Source of the DNA: Paenibacillus_AB sp036577625 | GTDB taxonomy: Bacteria > Bacillota > Bacilli > Paenibacillales > NBRC-103111 | Length of the DNA: 64,000 nt | NCBI RefSeq assembly: GCF_036577625.1 | Contig: NZ_JARBDC010000005.1 | Location: forward strand, 62,001-126,000 | Reading direction: 5' to 3' | Part shown: piece by piece, positions 41,854 to 50,510 of the stretch | Layout: each line of letters starts with the position of its first letter | How positions within the stretch are numbered: position 1 is the stretch's first letter | The notes under the pieces: model-generated | Databases searched by the model: none | What the model saw: the letters and a program-made list of their open reading frames with translations, nothing else | What the model was told of the DNA's origin: nothing | Program-made: the position numbers and the translations under genes

Positions 41854-42230
41854 AAGCAGCCCGCCTTGATGAGCTCCGTTTCGTATACGCCCAAATAATG
41901 ATTCATCATGATTTCAACGTCGGCTCGAAGCGTCCCCCAAAGCAGCGTCATTTTGTTCATATAGCCCCGGCACAAATATTCGTAAGTCACGTCGCTGGAA
42001 GTTCGTTCTCCGTCGTAAACCTTGATGCCTCGCTTGCGCAGCTCTTTTCGCACGTCGGACAAGTCTTTCATGATTTTCCCGATGACAAGATCGAGCATGG
42101 CTACATAGGGCGTAAAGGTTTTGAATACCTGCTCTTTTTCGATTTTATTTTTATCGCGCTCGAAGACATTGAGAACATACGGAAGCACAATGTAGTTAGT
42201 GATTAAACGCACTTCTTGCTCTGTAGGCAT
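41850..42230 (-). CDS. YhjD-like hypothetical protein, coupled to the Y-family polymerase gene
   Basis: 126 aa from the ATG at 42230. MPTEQEVRLITNYIVLPYVL, FERDKNKIEK, PYVAMLDLVIGKIMKDLSDV and RKELRKRGIKVYDGERT resemble YhjD of Bacillus (about 120 aa) in order and length. Function unknown. The same frame stays open upstream with TTG codons at 42248 and 42329 and looks protein-like (ENIRERFIRLRDNV) up to about 42420. The true protein could therefore be longer if a frameshift lies near 42408. Its stop overlaps the polymerase start (ATGA). Confidence 0.68.
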   Translation of the reverse strand: MPTEQEVRLITNYIVLPYVLNVFERDKNKIEKEQVFKTFTPYVAMLDLVIGKIMKDLSDVRKELRKRGIKVYDGERTSSDVTYEYLCRGYMNKMTLLWGTLRADVEIMMNHYLGVYETELIKAGCL

Positions 42231-42264
42231 TTGGGCGATTTTTGCCAATGACCTCGCCGTCCCT

Positions 42265-42423
42265 TCACTGTTTAATGTGCAATGTTCTCGGATTCGACGG
42301 CCCCCGGCCGATCGGACGTTGTCCCGCAAGCGAATGAAACGTTCGCGGATATTCTCGCGCAGCGACGCGGTTTGCCGTTGCTTCGATTCCTGCTTGTTGT
42401 CCCGAATTCCCTTTTGGATTCAA
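42265..42423 (-). CDS. Small SOS-region gene, or 5' part of a frameshifted YhjD-like gene
   Basis: 52 aa from a TTG start with a strong GGAGGTG (42431-42437) 6 bp upstream, directly after the LexA-controlled promoter. The product begins MNPKGNSGQQAGIEATANRV. Removing one G from the AAAAGGG run near 42409 would join the first four residues to the YhjD-like frame, giving MNPKGIRDNKQESKQRQT and continuing into the next gene. So this is either an independent short gene or a frameshift. Confidence 0.45.
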   Translation of the reverse strand: MNPKGNSGQQAGIEATANRVAAREYPRTFHSLAGQRPIGRGPSNPRTLHIKQ

Positions 42424-42447
42424 GCCGAGCACCTCCGTGATGTATGG

Positions 42448-42459
42448 GAACATTTGTTC
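42448..42459. promoter_or_regulatory. LexA (SOS) box
   Basis: GAACATTTGTTC, the GAAC-N4-GTTC core of the Bacillus LexA/DinR site, lying just downstream of the minus-strand -10 of the polymerase unit. Confidence 0.8.
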
Positions 42460-42461
42460 TT

Positions 42462-42491
42462 ATTATACGCGAGCATGCCGTTTTTATTCAA
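42462..42491 (-). promoter_or_regulatory. Sigma-A promoter of the SOS polymerase unit
   Basis: Minus strand TTGAAT (42486-42491), 18 bp, perfect TATAAT (42462-42467). The LexA box covers the start site. Confidence 0.75.
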
Positions 42492-42645
42492 TACGAAAAG
42501 AGCAGGAAGATCATCCCTGAATCCAGGAGAGCTTTCATAAAACGGGAATTTCTCATTCTAATCCTTAATCAAAGTGCTATGATTTTTACAATAAGGGAGT
42601 GTGTATGGCATATTTCAAACAAATACGCTCGCAAAGGAGATCGTT

Positions 42646-44085
42646 ATGCCGGCCTTTCAGCTTGAAGAAGCGACGATTGAAAATATGCAGGACGCGATGG
42701 CCTCGGGCGAGGCGACGTCGCGCGGTCTGACGGCGATCTACTTGGAGAGGATCGCGCAATTGGACAAGTCCGGCCCGGCTTTGAACTCGGTGCTGGAGCT
42801 GAACCCGGATGCCGTTTTTATCGCGGAACGGCTCGATGCGGAGCGGCGGCAAGGCAAGCTTCGCGGGCCGTTGCACGGCGTTCCGGTTCTGCTGAAGGAT
42901 AACATCGACACCGCGGACGGCATGCATACAAGCGCCGGCGCCTTGGCGCTGGCCGATTCGTTTGCGCCGGAGGACGCCTTTTTAGTCAAAAAGCTGAGAG
43001 CCGCCGGCGCCGTTCTCCTCGGCAAGACCAATATGACGGAGCTGGCCAACTTTATGACGGCCGGCATGCCTAACGGCTACAGCTCGCGGGGCGGGCAAGT
43101 GCTCAACCCGTACGGACCGGGCAGGCTGCAGCCCGGCGGTTCCAGCTCCGGCTCGGGCGCCGCCGTGTCGGCCAACCTTTGCGCCGTCTCGGTAGGGACG
43201 GAAACATCCGGCTCGATACTGAACCCCGCCAGCCGCAACGGCGTCGTAGGCATCAAACCGACGCTCGGGTTGATCAGCCGCAGCGGCATTATCCCGATCA
43301 CCTGCACGCAGGATACGGCCGGGCCGATGGCCCGCACCGTACGGGATGCCGCCATCCTGCTGGGCGCGATGGCCGGGGAAGATCCCGCGGACGAGGCTAC
43401 CCGCAGCTGCGGCGGGCGGGAGTGCGGCGACTACACGAGGTTTCTCGACAAGGACGGGCTGCGCGGAGCCAGAATCGGCATCAACAGAGGGTACGAGGCC
43501 GACTTCACGGAAGGCGAAAAACGGCTCGTATCGGAAGCGATCGAGACGATGCGGGAAGCCGGCGCCGTCATCGTCGAGCAGACGAACCTGCCGCACGTCG
43601 GCTCGGGCTCGAGCGTGCTGCTGTTCGAGTTCAAATCGGCTCTGAACCGGTATTTGGCCCGTCTGGCGCCGCATGATCCGATTCGGTCGTTAAAGGACAT
43701 CACCGACTTCAACAACCGGCATCATGAACAAACGTTGAAATACGGGCAAACGCTGCTCCTCCGGGCGCAATACGAAACGTCCGGCACCATGACGGAGCCG
43801 GCGTATATCAACGACAGACTGCGGGACTGGCGCCGTTCGCGGGAGGAAGGAATCGACCGGCTGCTTCGCGAGCATCGGCTGGATGCGCTGCTGTGTCCGG
43901 GCGTGACGGATGCGGCGGCGGTTTCCGGCTATCCTTCGATTATCGTACCGGCCGGCTGCCGGGAAGACGGAATGCCGTTCGGAGTCGCTTTTACCGGTAC
44001 GGCCTACAGCGAACCTGCGCTGCTGCGACTCGCCTATGCCTTTGAACAAGCGAGCAAAAGGAGGACACCTCCGACCTGGGGGTGA
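42646..44085 (+). CDS. Amidase signature family protein
   Basis: 479 aa hydrolase with the Ser-cisSer-Lys triad: K84 (VLLKDNIDT), the glycine/serine motif LQPGGSSSGSGAAVSAN (about residues 161-177) and the nucleophile serine in TETSGSILNPASRNG (about 186-200). It cleaves amide bonds; the substrate is not inferable, and GatA is unlikely because the gatB and gatC partners are missing. Start ATG at 42646 follows AAAGGAGAT; an upstream ATG at 42601 is in frame but lacks a site. It is followed by a MarR gene with its own promoter. Confidence 0.9.
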   Translation: MPAFQLEEATIENMQDAMASGEATSRGLTAIYLERIAQLDKSGPALNSVLELNPDAVFIAERLDAERRQGKLRGPLHGVPVLLKDNIDTADGMHTSAGALALADSFAPEDAFLVKKLRAAGAVLLGKTNMTELANFMTAGMPNGYSSRGGQVLNPYGPGRLQPGGSSSGSGAAVSANLCAVSVGTETSGSILNPASRNGVVGIKPTLGLISRSGIIPITCTQDTAGPMARTVRDAAILLGAMAGEDPADEATRSCGGRECGDYTRFLDKDGLRGARIGINRGYEADFTEGEKRLVSEAIETMREAGAVIVEQTNLPHVGSGSSVLLFEFKSALNRYLARLAPHDPIRSLKDITDFNNRHHEQTLKYGQTLLLRAQYETSGTMTEPAYINDRLRDWRRSREEGIDRLLREHRLDALLCPGVTDAAAVSGYPSIIVPAGCREDGMPFGVAFTGTAYSEPALLRLAYAFEQASKRRTPPTWG

Positions 44086-44129
44086 CTCCGAACGATTCAA
44101 CGGATCGCCATAGCGTCGATGGAAATTGC

Positions 44130-44165
44130 TTTGTATATGCAAAAAACCATGAAGCATGATACAAT
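44130..44165 (+). promoter_or_regulatory. Promoter region of the MarR gene with operator-like palindrome
   Basis: Near-palindrome TTTGTATATGCAAA (44130-44143) followed by TACAAT (44160-44165) as -10. MarR proteins commonly bind such AT-rich palindromes over their own promoter. The -35 is weak. Confidence 0.4.
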
Positions 44166-44205
44166 AGTAAAGGAAGCTTAACAATAAAGGTGGATTACGT
44201 ATCGA

Positions 44206-44670
44206 ATGGGAACGCAAGCGGACACCGACAAAATTACCCAATGCGTGAAGGAAATGAACGAGGCGGAGTACGTGATTAATACGCTGCTCCTGCATGAGTT
44301 TCGGAACGTCCTGGACGACGAGATTACGACGAAGCAGGCATTGCTGCTGAATATCGTGCAAAAGCGGCAGGCGGCGACCGTTCGCGAAATCGCCGAACAG
44401 ATGCAAGTATCGTCAAGCGCCATCAGCCAAATTGTCGGCAAGCTGGAGAAATCGGGCTATGTCAGAAGGGACATCAACGTGAACAATCGCCGGGAAATAC
44501 TCGTTCGCTTGGGTCCGCAGGGCGAGACGTTTTTCGCCAAGCAGGAGGACGTGCAAAAAGCGATTATCGAACGGTTTTATGCCAAGATGGAGTTCGCGGA
44601 GCTGCAGCAGATGAGGGATTTGATGCTCAAGCTGAAAGCCGTTGTGGAAGCCGAGCTCGGCGGCGGCTAA
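44206..44670 (+). CDS. MarR family transcriptional regulator
   Basis: 154 aa winged-helix regulator. The recognition region is ATVREIAEQMQVSSSAISQI and the wing YVRRDINVNNRREILVRLGPQG. Preceded by a short palindrome that may be its own operator. The serine hydrolase gene starts 67 bp downstream and may be co-transcribed. The ligand is unknown. Confidence 0.9.
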   Translation: MGTQADTDKITQCVKEMNEAEYVINTLLLHEFRNVLDDEITTKQALLLNIVQKRQAATVREIAEQMQVSSSAISQIVGKLEKSGYVRRDINVNNRREILVRLGPQGETFFAKQEDVQKAIIERFYAKMEFAELQQMRDLMLKLKAVVEAELGGG

Positions 44671-44737
44671 ATTTTTTTTTTGCGGGATAGGTTAGCCGTC
44701 TTAACTTTTAATAAACCTAAAGAATGGAGAGACGCGG

Positions 44738-46090
44738 ATGACGACGAAACGGGAGCATTTTGAAACGATGTTGAACGCCTTGCACGAGAAAGGACAATTT
44801 AACGGCGTCCTGTTAGCCGCCGAAAACGGAGAAATTATTGCGGAGCTCGCCTTCGGCAAGGCCGAGCTGCCCGGCGGGCGCAAGCTGACGGTCCGTTCCG
44901 TATTCGAGCTCGCTTCCGTATCGAAGCCGTTCACGGCGACGGCCATTCTCGTTTTGGCCCGGCAGGGGAAGCTTGCTTACGACGACGGCATCGAGCGATG
45001 GCTGCCGGATTTTCCGTATCCGGGCATTACGATCCGCCATTTGCTTACTCATACGTCGGGCTTGCCGGATTACATGGAATTGTTTATAAACCGTTGGGAC
45101 AAGCGGCGGATTGCCTGCAACGAGGACGTTGTTCGGCTGTTGACGTCGTATAAGCCCGATCCTCACTTTCCCCCGAACGAGCAGTGGCAGTACAGCAATA
45201 CGGGGTATGTGCTGCTGGCGGTTATCGTGGAGCGGGCCAGCGGCAAGCCCTTCGCCGAGTTTATGCGCGATTGCGTGTTCGACCCTCTGGGAATGACGGA
45301 AACCCGGGTGTACAACCGGCGTTACCGTCCCGAGAAACTGGCGGATTATGCGTTCGGTTATGTATACGACGCGCGATCCGGCGAATTCGTCCTTCCGGAC
45401 GAACTGGCGGAAACGAGCTATGTGGAATATTTGGACGGCATCCAGGGAGACGGCACCGTCAACTCGAACGTGCGGGACTTGTACCGGTTCGACCGGGCTT
45501 TGTACGGAGACAGCCTCGTAAGCCGGCGGATGCTCGAGGAAGCGTTCGCGCCGGTCCGTTTAAATAACGGAGAAACGTTCGATTACGGATTCGGCTGGCT
45601 GGTGGAGCAGCGCGCCGGGAAGGGGAAAACAGTCTGCCATCATGGCGGCTGGCCGGGCTACTCGACCTCCTTCATCCGGTATATCGATTGCGATAAAACG
45701 CTTATTTGCTTAAGCAATATGGAGCAGGGCTACGATTTTGACCAGGCCGTCGTTGCCGCGGCGGAACGGATTTTGTTCGACGAGCCGTTCGACATCCCGG
45801 AGCGCGCTCCGAGGAAGCGGGCTGTCGAGGTCGATCCCGGCGTTTACGCCCGGCATGCGGGCCGTTATCGGTTCGCGGACGGGCCTGGCGTAACAATCGC
45901 GGTTGAAGCGGACCGGCTTTATTTGCAAGTCGACGGGCAGGCGAGGCTGGAGCTGCTCGCTTCTTCGGAGAATGCGTACTTTCTCCGTTCGCTGCCTGTC
46001 GAGATTACGTTCGTCGCGAAGCCGTCCGGCTCTTCCGGGGCTTTGATTTTAAACCAGGACGGCGCCGAAGAGCGGGCGATAAGGGAATAG
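44738..46090 (+). CDS. Serine hydrolase, beta-lactamase/class C family
   Basis: 450 aa. Active-site S60-x-x-K63 (LASVSKPF), Y152-S-N (QYSNTGYVLL), and HHGGWPGYSTS in place of the KTG strand. After about residue 355 there is a lipocalin-like C-terminal extension (VYARHAGRYRFADGPGVTI). No signal peptide, so it probably acts in the cytosol as an esterase or peptidase rather than a secreted beta-lactamase. GAATGGAGAGACG precedes the ATG. Confidence 0.88.
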   Translation: MTTKREHFETMLNALHEKGQFNGVLLAAENGEIIAELAFGKAELPGGRKLTVRSVFELASVSKPFTATAILVLARQGKLAYDDGIERWLPDFPYPGITIRHLLTHTSGLPDYMELFINRWDKRRIACNEDVVRLLTSYKPDPHFPPNEQWQYSNTGYVLLAVIVERASGKPFAEFMRDCVFDPLGMTETRVYNRRYRPEKLADYAFGYVYDARSGEFVLPDELAETSYVEYLDGIQGDGTVNSNVRDLYRFDRALYGDSLVSRRMLEEAFAPVRLNNGETFDYGFGWLVEQRAGKGKTVCHHGGWPGYSTSFIRYIDCDKTLICLSNMEQGYDFDQAVVAAAERILFDEPFDIPERAPRKRAVEVDPGVYARHAGRYRFADGPGVTIAVEADRLYLQVDGQARLELLASSENAYFLRSLPVEITFVAKPSGSSGALILNQDGAEERAIRE

Positions 46091-46196
46091 AAAAAGCCCT
46101 CGCTTCCCGCCTCCCTCGAACATAAACAAGTAGAGAACGACGACGCCCTTTGCGGGGCGTAACGGAGCGAAAGCGCATTCGGGGGAGGGCTGCCGT

Positions 46197-47171
46197 TTGA
46201 AAGTATCCGTAGTGATGGCCGTATACAACGGCGAACGGTATGTGAAGCAGTCGATCGACAGCGTTTTGGCGCAATCGTATCGGGATTTCGAGCTGATCGT
46301 CGTCAACGACGGGTCGACGGACCGGACGATGGATATCGTCGGCCGCATGTCGGACCCGAGGCTGAAGGTCGTCTCGCTGCCGCGAAACGGCGGAGCGGCT
46401 TCGGCGTTAAATACGGCCGTCCGTCATTCGTCCGGCGACTGGATCGCGATTCACGATGCGGACGACGTCAGCTTGCCCGAACGGCTGGCGGTGCAGGCGG
46501 AGTATGCCCGGACCCGCCCGCAGCTGTCGGCCGTTGGCGCGCAAATCGCTTGCTTCGGCGAAGCGGGCGTCTCTCCGCAGCGGCTCCGGGAAACGGAAAA
46601 GGCGTTGAATCTGAGCGGACCGACGCTTTTTCGCGACAGATACTCGATCTGCCCGTTGTGCCATGGCACGGCGCTCATTTCCAAGGCGAAGTTTTGGCAG
46701 GCCGGCGGATACGACACCGGCTATACAATCACGTACGATTACGATTTATGGCTGAAGCTGTTCCGGCTCGGTCCGATCGAGAAAATCGACCGGGTGCTGT
46801 ACCGGTATCGCCTTCGCCCGGACTCCCTGTCTCATAACGGGATCCATACGTACGTCGAAAGGCTGCGGTGCTGCGTCCGCAGACTGTGCGAATTCGACTT
46901 GCCCCGCCGCGCCGGCGTTCCCGACGTTGTCGTGCTGGGCGAAGAGAAGCATTGCCGGACGATGCGCGCCGCCGTCGCGCCTTATTGCCCGATCCGGGTT
47001 CGCTTGTACTGCCATTCGCGGATCGGAGCGATGAAGGAGAAGCTCGTCTCGATGGCGACGTCGGGGGAAATATCCGGCATCCTGCAGCTCGGCCACGGGA
47101 TGCGGAAAGAACTGACGCTGTATTTCGAGCAGCGGGGGCTCGTCCGAAACAGACAGTTTTTCAATTTATGA
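46197..47171 (+). CDS. Family 2 glycosyltransferase with uncharacterised C-terminal domain
   Basis: 324 aa. GT-A fold start SVVMAVYNGERYVKQSIDSV, DGSTDRTMDIV, and the metal-binding IHDADDVSLPERL. TYDYDLWLKLFRLG is the acceptor-side motif. Residues about 235-324 form an extra domain (VVVLGEEKHCRTMRAAV, ISGILQLGHGMRKELTLYFE, ending RQFFNL) also present in the convergent paralog at 48951. A TTG start follows GGGGGAGGG. It begins a cluster with a DUF6492 gene and a GT11 gene. Confidence 0.9.
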   Translation: MKVSVVMAVYNGERYVKQSIDSVLAQSYRDFELIVVNDGSTDRTMDIVGRMSDPRLKVVSLPRNGGAASALNTAVRHSSGDWIAIHDADDVSLPERLAVQAEYARTRPQLSAVGAQIACFGEAGVSPQRLRETEKALNLSGPTLFRDRYSICPLCHGTALISKAKFWQAGGYDTGYTITYDYDLWLKLFRLGPIEKIDRVLYRYRLRPDSLSHNGIHTYVERLRCCVRRLCEFDLPRRAGVPDVVVLGEEKHCRTMRAAVAPYCPIRVRLYCHSRIGAMKEKLVSMATSGEISGILQLGHGMRKELTLYFEQRGLVRNRQFFNL

Positions 47172-47256
47172 CAAAAAAAGGGAGGGGTGCGGTCGGAATA
47201 ATAAGCTTTTCGGAACGTCGAACGGTCAGAAGTCCATTCCATCGGTCCCGGCTCGG

Positions 47257-47265
47257 CATACTATA
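47257..47265 (+). promoter_or_regulatory. Sporulation-type -10 element before the DUF6492 gene
   Basis: CATACTATA fits both the sigma-K -10 (CATAnnnTA) and the sigma-G -10 (CATACTA). No good -35 is seen, so it is tentative. Confidence 0.3.
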
Positions 47266-47316
47266 CGGGGGAAACGCCAAACTCAGCCGCGGTTCGATAG
47301 AAAGGGAGGGCGTCCA

Positions 47317-48111
47317 GTGCAACCGTTACGTTCCGGTTCGAGCGGACCGGCCATCGACATCGTCATTCCTACCGTCCGAAAAGATTTGGACGTATTGCCC
47401 TACGTCGTATACGGCGCGAAAAAAAATATCGGGCATCCGATCCAAAATGTGTATATCGTCGCCCCGCACGATCACGCGATCCGGTCGTACTGCCGCAAAC
47501 ACGGCTGCACGTTCGTGGACGAAACGACGATACTGCCGATTACCAAGCGGGAAATCGACTACTCCGTCAACGGGATCGACCGGTCGGGCTGGCTGCTTCA
47601 GCAGCTGATCAAGCTGAGCGGCGACGTGCTGTGCGAGCGGGAGCATTATCTCGTGATCGATTCGGACACCGTTTTTATTCGGCCGAACCGTTTCGTGCGC
47701 AATGGCAAAACGGTGTTCCATACGTGCGACGAATATCATCTGCCTTATTTTCAGGCGTACGAGAAACTGACCGGCCTGAAGCCGGTATCGGCGAAATCGT
47801 TTTGCACCCACTATATGCTTTTCGAGAAATCCAAGGTCGCCGCCCTGAAAAAACATATCGAGGACCGGTGGCGGACCGACTGGCACCAAGCGATTCTCCA
47901 GTGCGTCGACCGAACCGATACGTCGGGGTTCGCGGATTACGAGACGTACGGAAATTTCGTCCTGTCGGCTTATCCCGGCCAGACGGAGCTGGCTTATTGG
48001 CACAACCGCAGCGTGCGGAGACCGCTTTTGAAGCAGACGTGGCGGAACGTGGAAACGCTTGCCAAAACGTACAACACGCTATCGTTCCACAGCTGGAATG
48101 ATCGGTGGTGA
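47317..48111 (+). CDS. DUF6492 family protein, probable glycosyltransferase
   Basis: 264 aa. DIVIPTVRKDLDVLPYVVYG at the N-terminus and HYLVIDSDTVFIRPNRFV give the GT-A-like pattern with a DxD motif (DSD). DEYHLPYFQAYEKLTG and YETYGNFVLSAYP are typical of the DUF6492 family. It probably transfers a sugar, but acceptor and donor are unknown. The GTG start follows AGGGAGG. The stop overlaps the GT11 gene by 7 bp. Confidence 0.82.
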   Translation: MQPLRSGSSGPAIDIVIPTVRKDLDVLPYVVYGAKKNIGHPIQNVYIVAPHDHAIRSYCRKHGCTFVDETTILPITKREIDYSVNGIDRSGWLLQQLIKLSGDVLCEREHYLVIDSDTVFIRPNRFVRNGKTVFHTCDEYHLPYFQAYEKLTGLKPVSAKSFCTHYMLFEKSKVAALKKHIEDRWRTDWHQAILQCVDRTDTSGFADYETYGNFVLSAYPGQTELAYWHNRSVRRPLLKQTWRNVETLAKTYNTLSFHSWNDRW

Positions 48112-48938
48112 AGCCCGAAGTCACCATGACGTCGCTCGGGAAAAACGGCCGGTTCGGAAACCAGCTGTTCCAGTACGCCTTTCTGAAAATGTACGCAAGA
48201 CGGTTCGGGCTGCGCACCCGAACGCCGGTCTGGATCGGACAATCGTTGTTCGGCTTGCCCGACAAGCCTGCGCGAAGCTCGTATCCGGTCGTCTACGAAA
48301 ACCGGATCCGACGCAAAGAAACGCTGCTGACGTCCGCTTCGCCCCGGTACGTCAACGTCGACTTCTGGGGGTACTTCCAGCTTCATACCCGCTGCTACGC
48401 CCCGTATCGGGAGTTTTTCCGGTATTTGTTTACGCCGGTTCCCGCGATCGGGGAGCGGATGGCCGAAGGGAGCGGACGACTGCGGTCGATGGGCAATACG
48501 GTAGTCGGGCTTCATATACGAAGAGGGGACTATTTGGTTCGGCAGCGCCACGAGGTTTACGGCAAACTGCATTTTCCCGCGCCGACGGCGTGGTACAAGG
48601 AATGGCTGGGCGCGATATGGGGCTCGCTGGATAAGCCGGTATTGTTCGTGGCCAGCGACGACCTTGACGCCGTCGTTCCCGACTTTCGCGAATACGCTCC
48701 CGTGACGTCGAGGCAGCTGATTCCGGCTTTGCCCGAAGCCGACTTTTATCCGGATTTTTATTTATTGTCCCAATGCGACCTGCTCGCCATTTCGAACAGC
48801 ACGTTTTCGTTCTCGGCCAGCATGCTGAATCGAAACGGCGGCGTGTTCGTCCGTCCGGATTTGCAGGCGGGCCGGCTCGTGCCGTACGATCCCTGGAACA
48901 GCCCGGTCAACCCTTGGCTGCACTTGATCGGCTTTTGA
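48105..48938 (+). CDS. Family 11 (alpha-1,2-fucosyltransferase-like) glycosyltransferase
   Basis: 277 aa. GRFGNQLFQYAFLKMYARRF is the N-terminal GT11 motif; VGLHIRRGDYLVRQ holds the GDP-sugar binding HxRRxDY motif; SQCDLLAISNSTFSFSASML is the third. It probably adds fucose or another deoxy sugar. The GTG at 48105 overlaps the preceding gene; an ATG at 48126 is the alternative. Its 3' end is 13 bp from the convergent GT2 gene. Confidence 0.85.
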   Translation: MVKPEVTMTSLGKNGRFGNQLFQYAFLKMYARRFGLRTRTPVWIGQSLFGLPDKPARSSYPVVYENRIRRKETLLTSASPRYVNVDFWGYFQLHTRCYAPYREFFRYLFTPVPAIGERMAEGSGRLRSMGNTVVGLHIRRGDYLVRQRHEVYGKLHFPAPTAWYKEWLGAIWGSLDKPVLFVASDDLDAVVPDFREYAPVTSRQLIPALPEADFYPDFYLLSQCDLLAISNSTFSFSASMLNRNGGVFVRPDLQAGRLVPYDPWNSPVNPWLHLIGF

Positions 48939-48950
48939 ACCGCAAGCGCT

Positions 48951-49943
48951 TCACAGCACGAACAGTTGCTCGGCGTTGCGCAAGCCGAGATGGAGGAAGC
49001 CTTGTTTGATTTCCGATTTCATCGGGCAGTCCAGCACGATGATGCCGTCGACCGCTCCGCTCCGCTGCAGCGAGGCGGCTTCGGCCAGCCGGGCCGTCAT
49101 GTCGTACGCCACATATTGCGAAACTCCGATGCCGCTCGCGGGAACGATCCGGTTTTTGAAGTCGCCGCAGCTTTTCGGCGGGCCGAACACGACAAAGCTG
49201 GGCTTCGGCTTGCTTGCAAACTGTCTGCGGATGGCGGCGACCGAGCTGCGCAGCTTTTCCTGCAGCATCGTCCCCCAGTTCGAATGGGAAAGCGAGGCGT
49301 CGTGCACCCGGTATTGGTACAGGACGGCTTGGATTTTGTCGATTTCGCCGATCTCGAACAGGCGCATCCACAGGTCGTAATCGTAGGTCACTTTATAGGA
49401 CGGATCGTAGCCGCCCGCCTGGAGGAAGGCCGCTTTGGAAAACAGGACGGAGCCGTGACACAGCGGGCATTTTTCATAGCGAATGTCGCGAAGCTCGCTG
49501 CGGACCGAGGAAGAGTTATAGAAGCCGTCCACATTGCGAAGGTGATGGCTCGACAACGGTTTGCGGCCGGAAATGCTTTGGACGAACGCTCCGACGGCAA
49601 CGAGACCGGGATTCGCTTTCACGTAATCGCTTTGCGTCCGCAATCGGTGCGGCAAACTGACGTCGTCGGCGTCGTGAACGGCGATCCAATCGCCCTTCGC
49701 ATGTCGGACGGCCAGGTTGAGCGCGAAGGCGGCGCCTTGATTTTTGGGCAAATGCTTGACCCGCACCCGAGGGTCTTTGATTTTGTCGAGGATGGCTTTG
49801 GTTCCGTCGCTCGATCCGTCGTTGACGATGATATATTCCATATCGCGGTACGTTTGCGCGAGTATGCTCTTCACGGACTGTTCCAAGTAGACGTCGCCGT
49901 TATATACGGCCGTGATTGCGGTAATTTTCATTGGGTCGGACAC
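48951..49943 (-). CDS. Family 2 glycosyltransferase, paralog of the gene at 46197
   Basis: 330 aa. ITAVYNGDVYLEQSVKSILA, NDGSSDGTKAIL, VHDADDVSLPHRL, CPLCHGSVLFSKAAFLQAGG and YKVTYDYDLWMRLFEIGEID match the first GT2 segment by segment. Residues about 245-330 are the same extra domain (FVVFGPPKSCGDFKNRIV, GAVDGIIVLDCPMKSEIKQG, ending EQLFVL). GTG start; an ATG at 49931 is in frame. A sigma-K-like promoter is upstream. It probably adds a residue to the same glycan. Confidence 0.88.
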   Translation of the reverse strand: MSDPMKITAITAVYNGDVYLEQSVKSILAQTYRDMEYIIVNDGSSDGTKAILDKIKDPRVRVKHLPKNQGAAFALNLAVRHAKGDWIAVHDADDVSLPHRLRTQSDYVKANPGLVAVGAFVQSISGRKPLSSHHLRNVDGFYNSSSVRSELRDIRYEKCPLCHGSVLFSKAAFLQAGGYDPSYKVTYDYDLWMRLFEIGEIDKIQAVLYQYRVHDASLSHSNWGTMLQEKLRSSVAAIRRQFASKPKPSFVVFGPPKSCGDFKNRIVPASGIGVSQYVAYDMTARLAEAASLQRSGAVDGIIVLDCPMKSEIKQGFLHLGLRNAEQLFVL

Positions 49944-49979
49944 GTCCCCGTTTAGTCGTTTCTCCCTGATCGCAATAAC

Positions 49980-50007
49980 CAGTTTATGAAAGACGGGCGA
50001 AAGCGTG
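49980..50007 (-). promoter_or_regulatory. Candidate sigma-K promoter of the minus-strand GT2 gene
   Basis: Minus strand CAC (50005-50007), 16 bp, CATAAACTG (49980-49988), 8 of 9 positions of the pattern counting unspecified ones. Confidence 0.33.
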
Positions 50008-50110
50008 CTTATTCTCGCGGGAGCGGGAGGGCATTTTCGTCCGATTCCTCCGATTCGTGCTATTATCCATTATGTACCTCGGATTAAACCCGAACGAAGG
50101 AGAGAGCGCG

Positions 50111-50419
50111 ATGACGAACGAACCGATATTGGAAGTGGCGATGCTGCAAGTGAAGGACGGCATGACCGGGCCGTTCGAGCAAAGCTTCAAGCGGGCGTCC
50201 CGGATCATAGCGGGAATGCGGGGCTATATCGGCCACGAGCTGCAAAAATGCATGGAGGACGATCACCGGTACGTTCTGCTCGTGAAGTGGGAAACGCTGG
50301 AGGACCATACGGTCGGCTTCCGGGGATCGCCGGAGTACGCCGAATGGAAAAGCATGCTGCACCATTTCTACGATCCGTTTCCGACCGTGGAGCATTTCAA
50401 GCGCGTGCCGCTGGACTAG
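50111..50419 (+). CDS. Antibiotic biosynthesis monooxygenase (ABM) domain protein
   Basis: 102 aa, single ABM ferredoxin-like fold: ILEVAMLQVKDGMTGPFEQS, IAGMRGYIGHELQKCMEDDH, YVLLVKWETLEDHTVGFRGS. Small dimeric proteins of this family act as cofactor-free oxygenases or heme-degrading enzymes; no heme-ligand pattern is evident. The ATG at 50111 follows AAGGAGAGAG; the longer frame from 50057 is unsupported. It converges on the Asp-tRNA synthetase gene. Confidence 0.82.
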   Translation: MTNEPILEVAMLQVKDGMTGPFEQSFKRASRIIAGMRGYIGHELQKCMEDDHRYVLLVKWETLEDHTVGFRGSPEYAEWKSMLHHFYDPFPTVEHFKRVPLD

Positions 50420-50432
50420 CGGAAAAGCAGAA

Positions 50433-50466
50433 GAGGCCGGGAGACTCGGGGAAGTCTCTCGGCCTC
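50433..50466. terminator. Bidirectional terminator
   Basis: GAGGCCGGGAGACT (50433-50446) pairs with AGTCTCTCGGCCTC (50453-50466), one mismatch, between convergent genes. Confidence 0.75.
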
Positions 50467-50510
50467 CTGCCATTTTCGATCCGCGGCCAACGGCGTCCCG
50501 GCGTTCCGTC

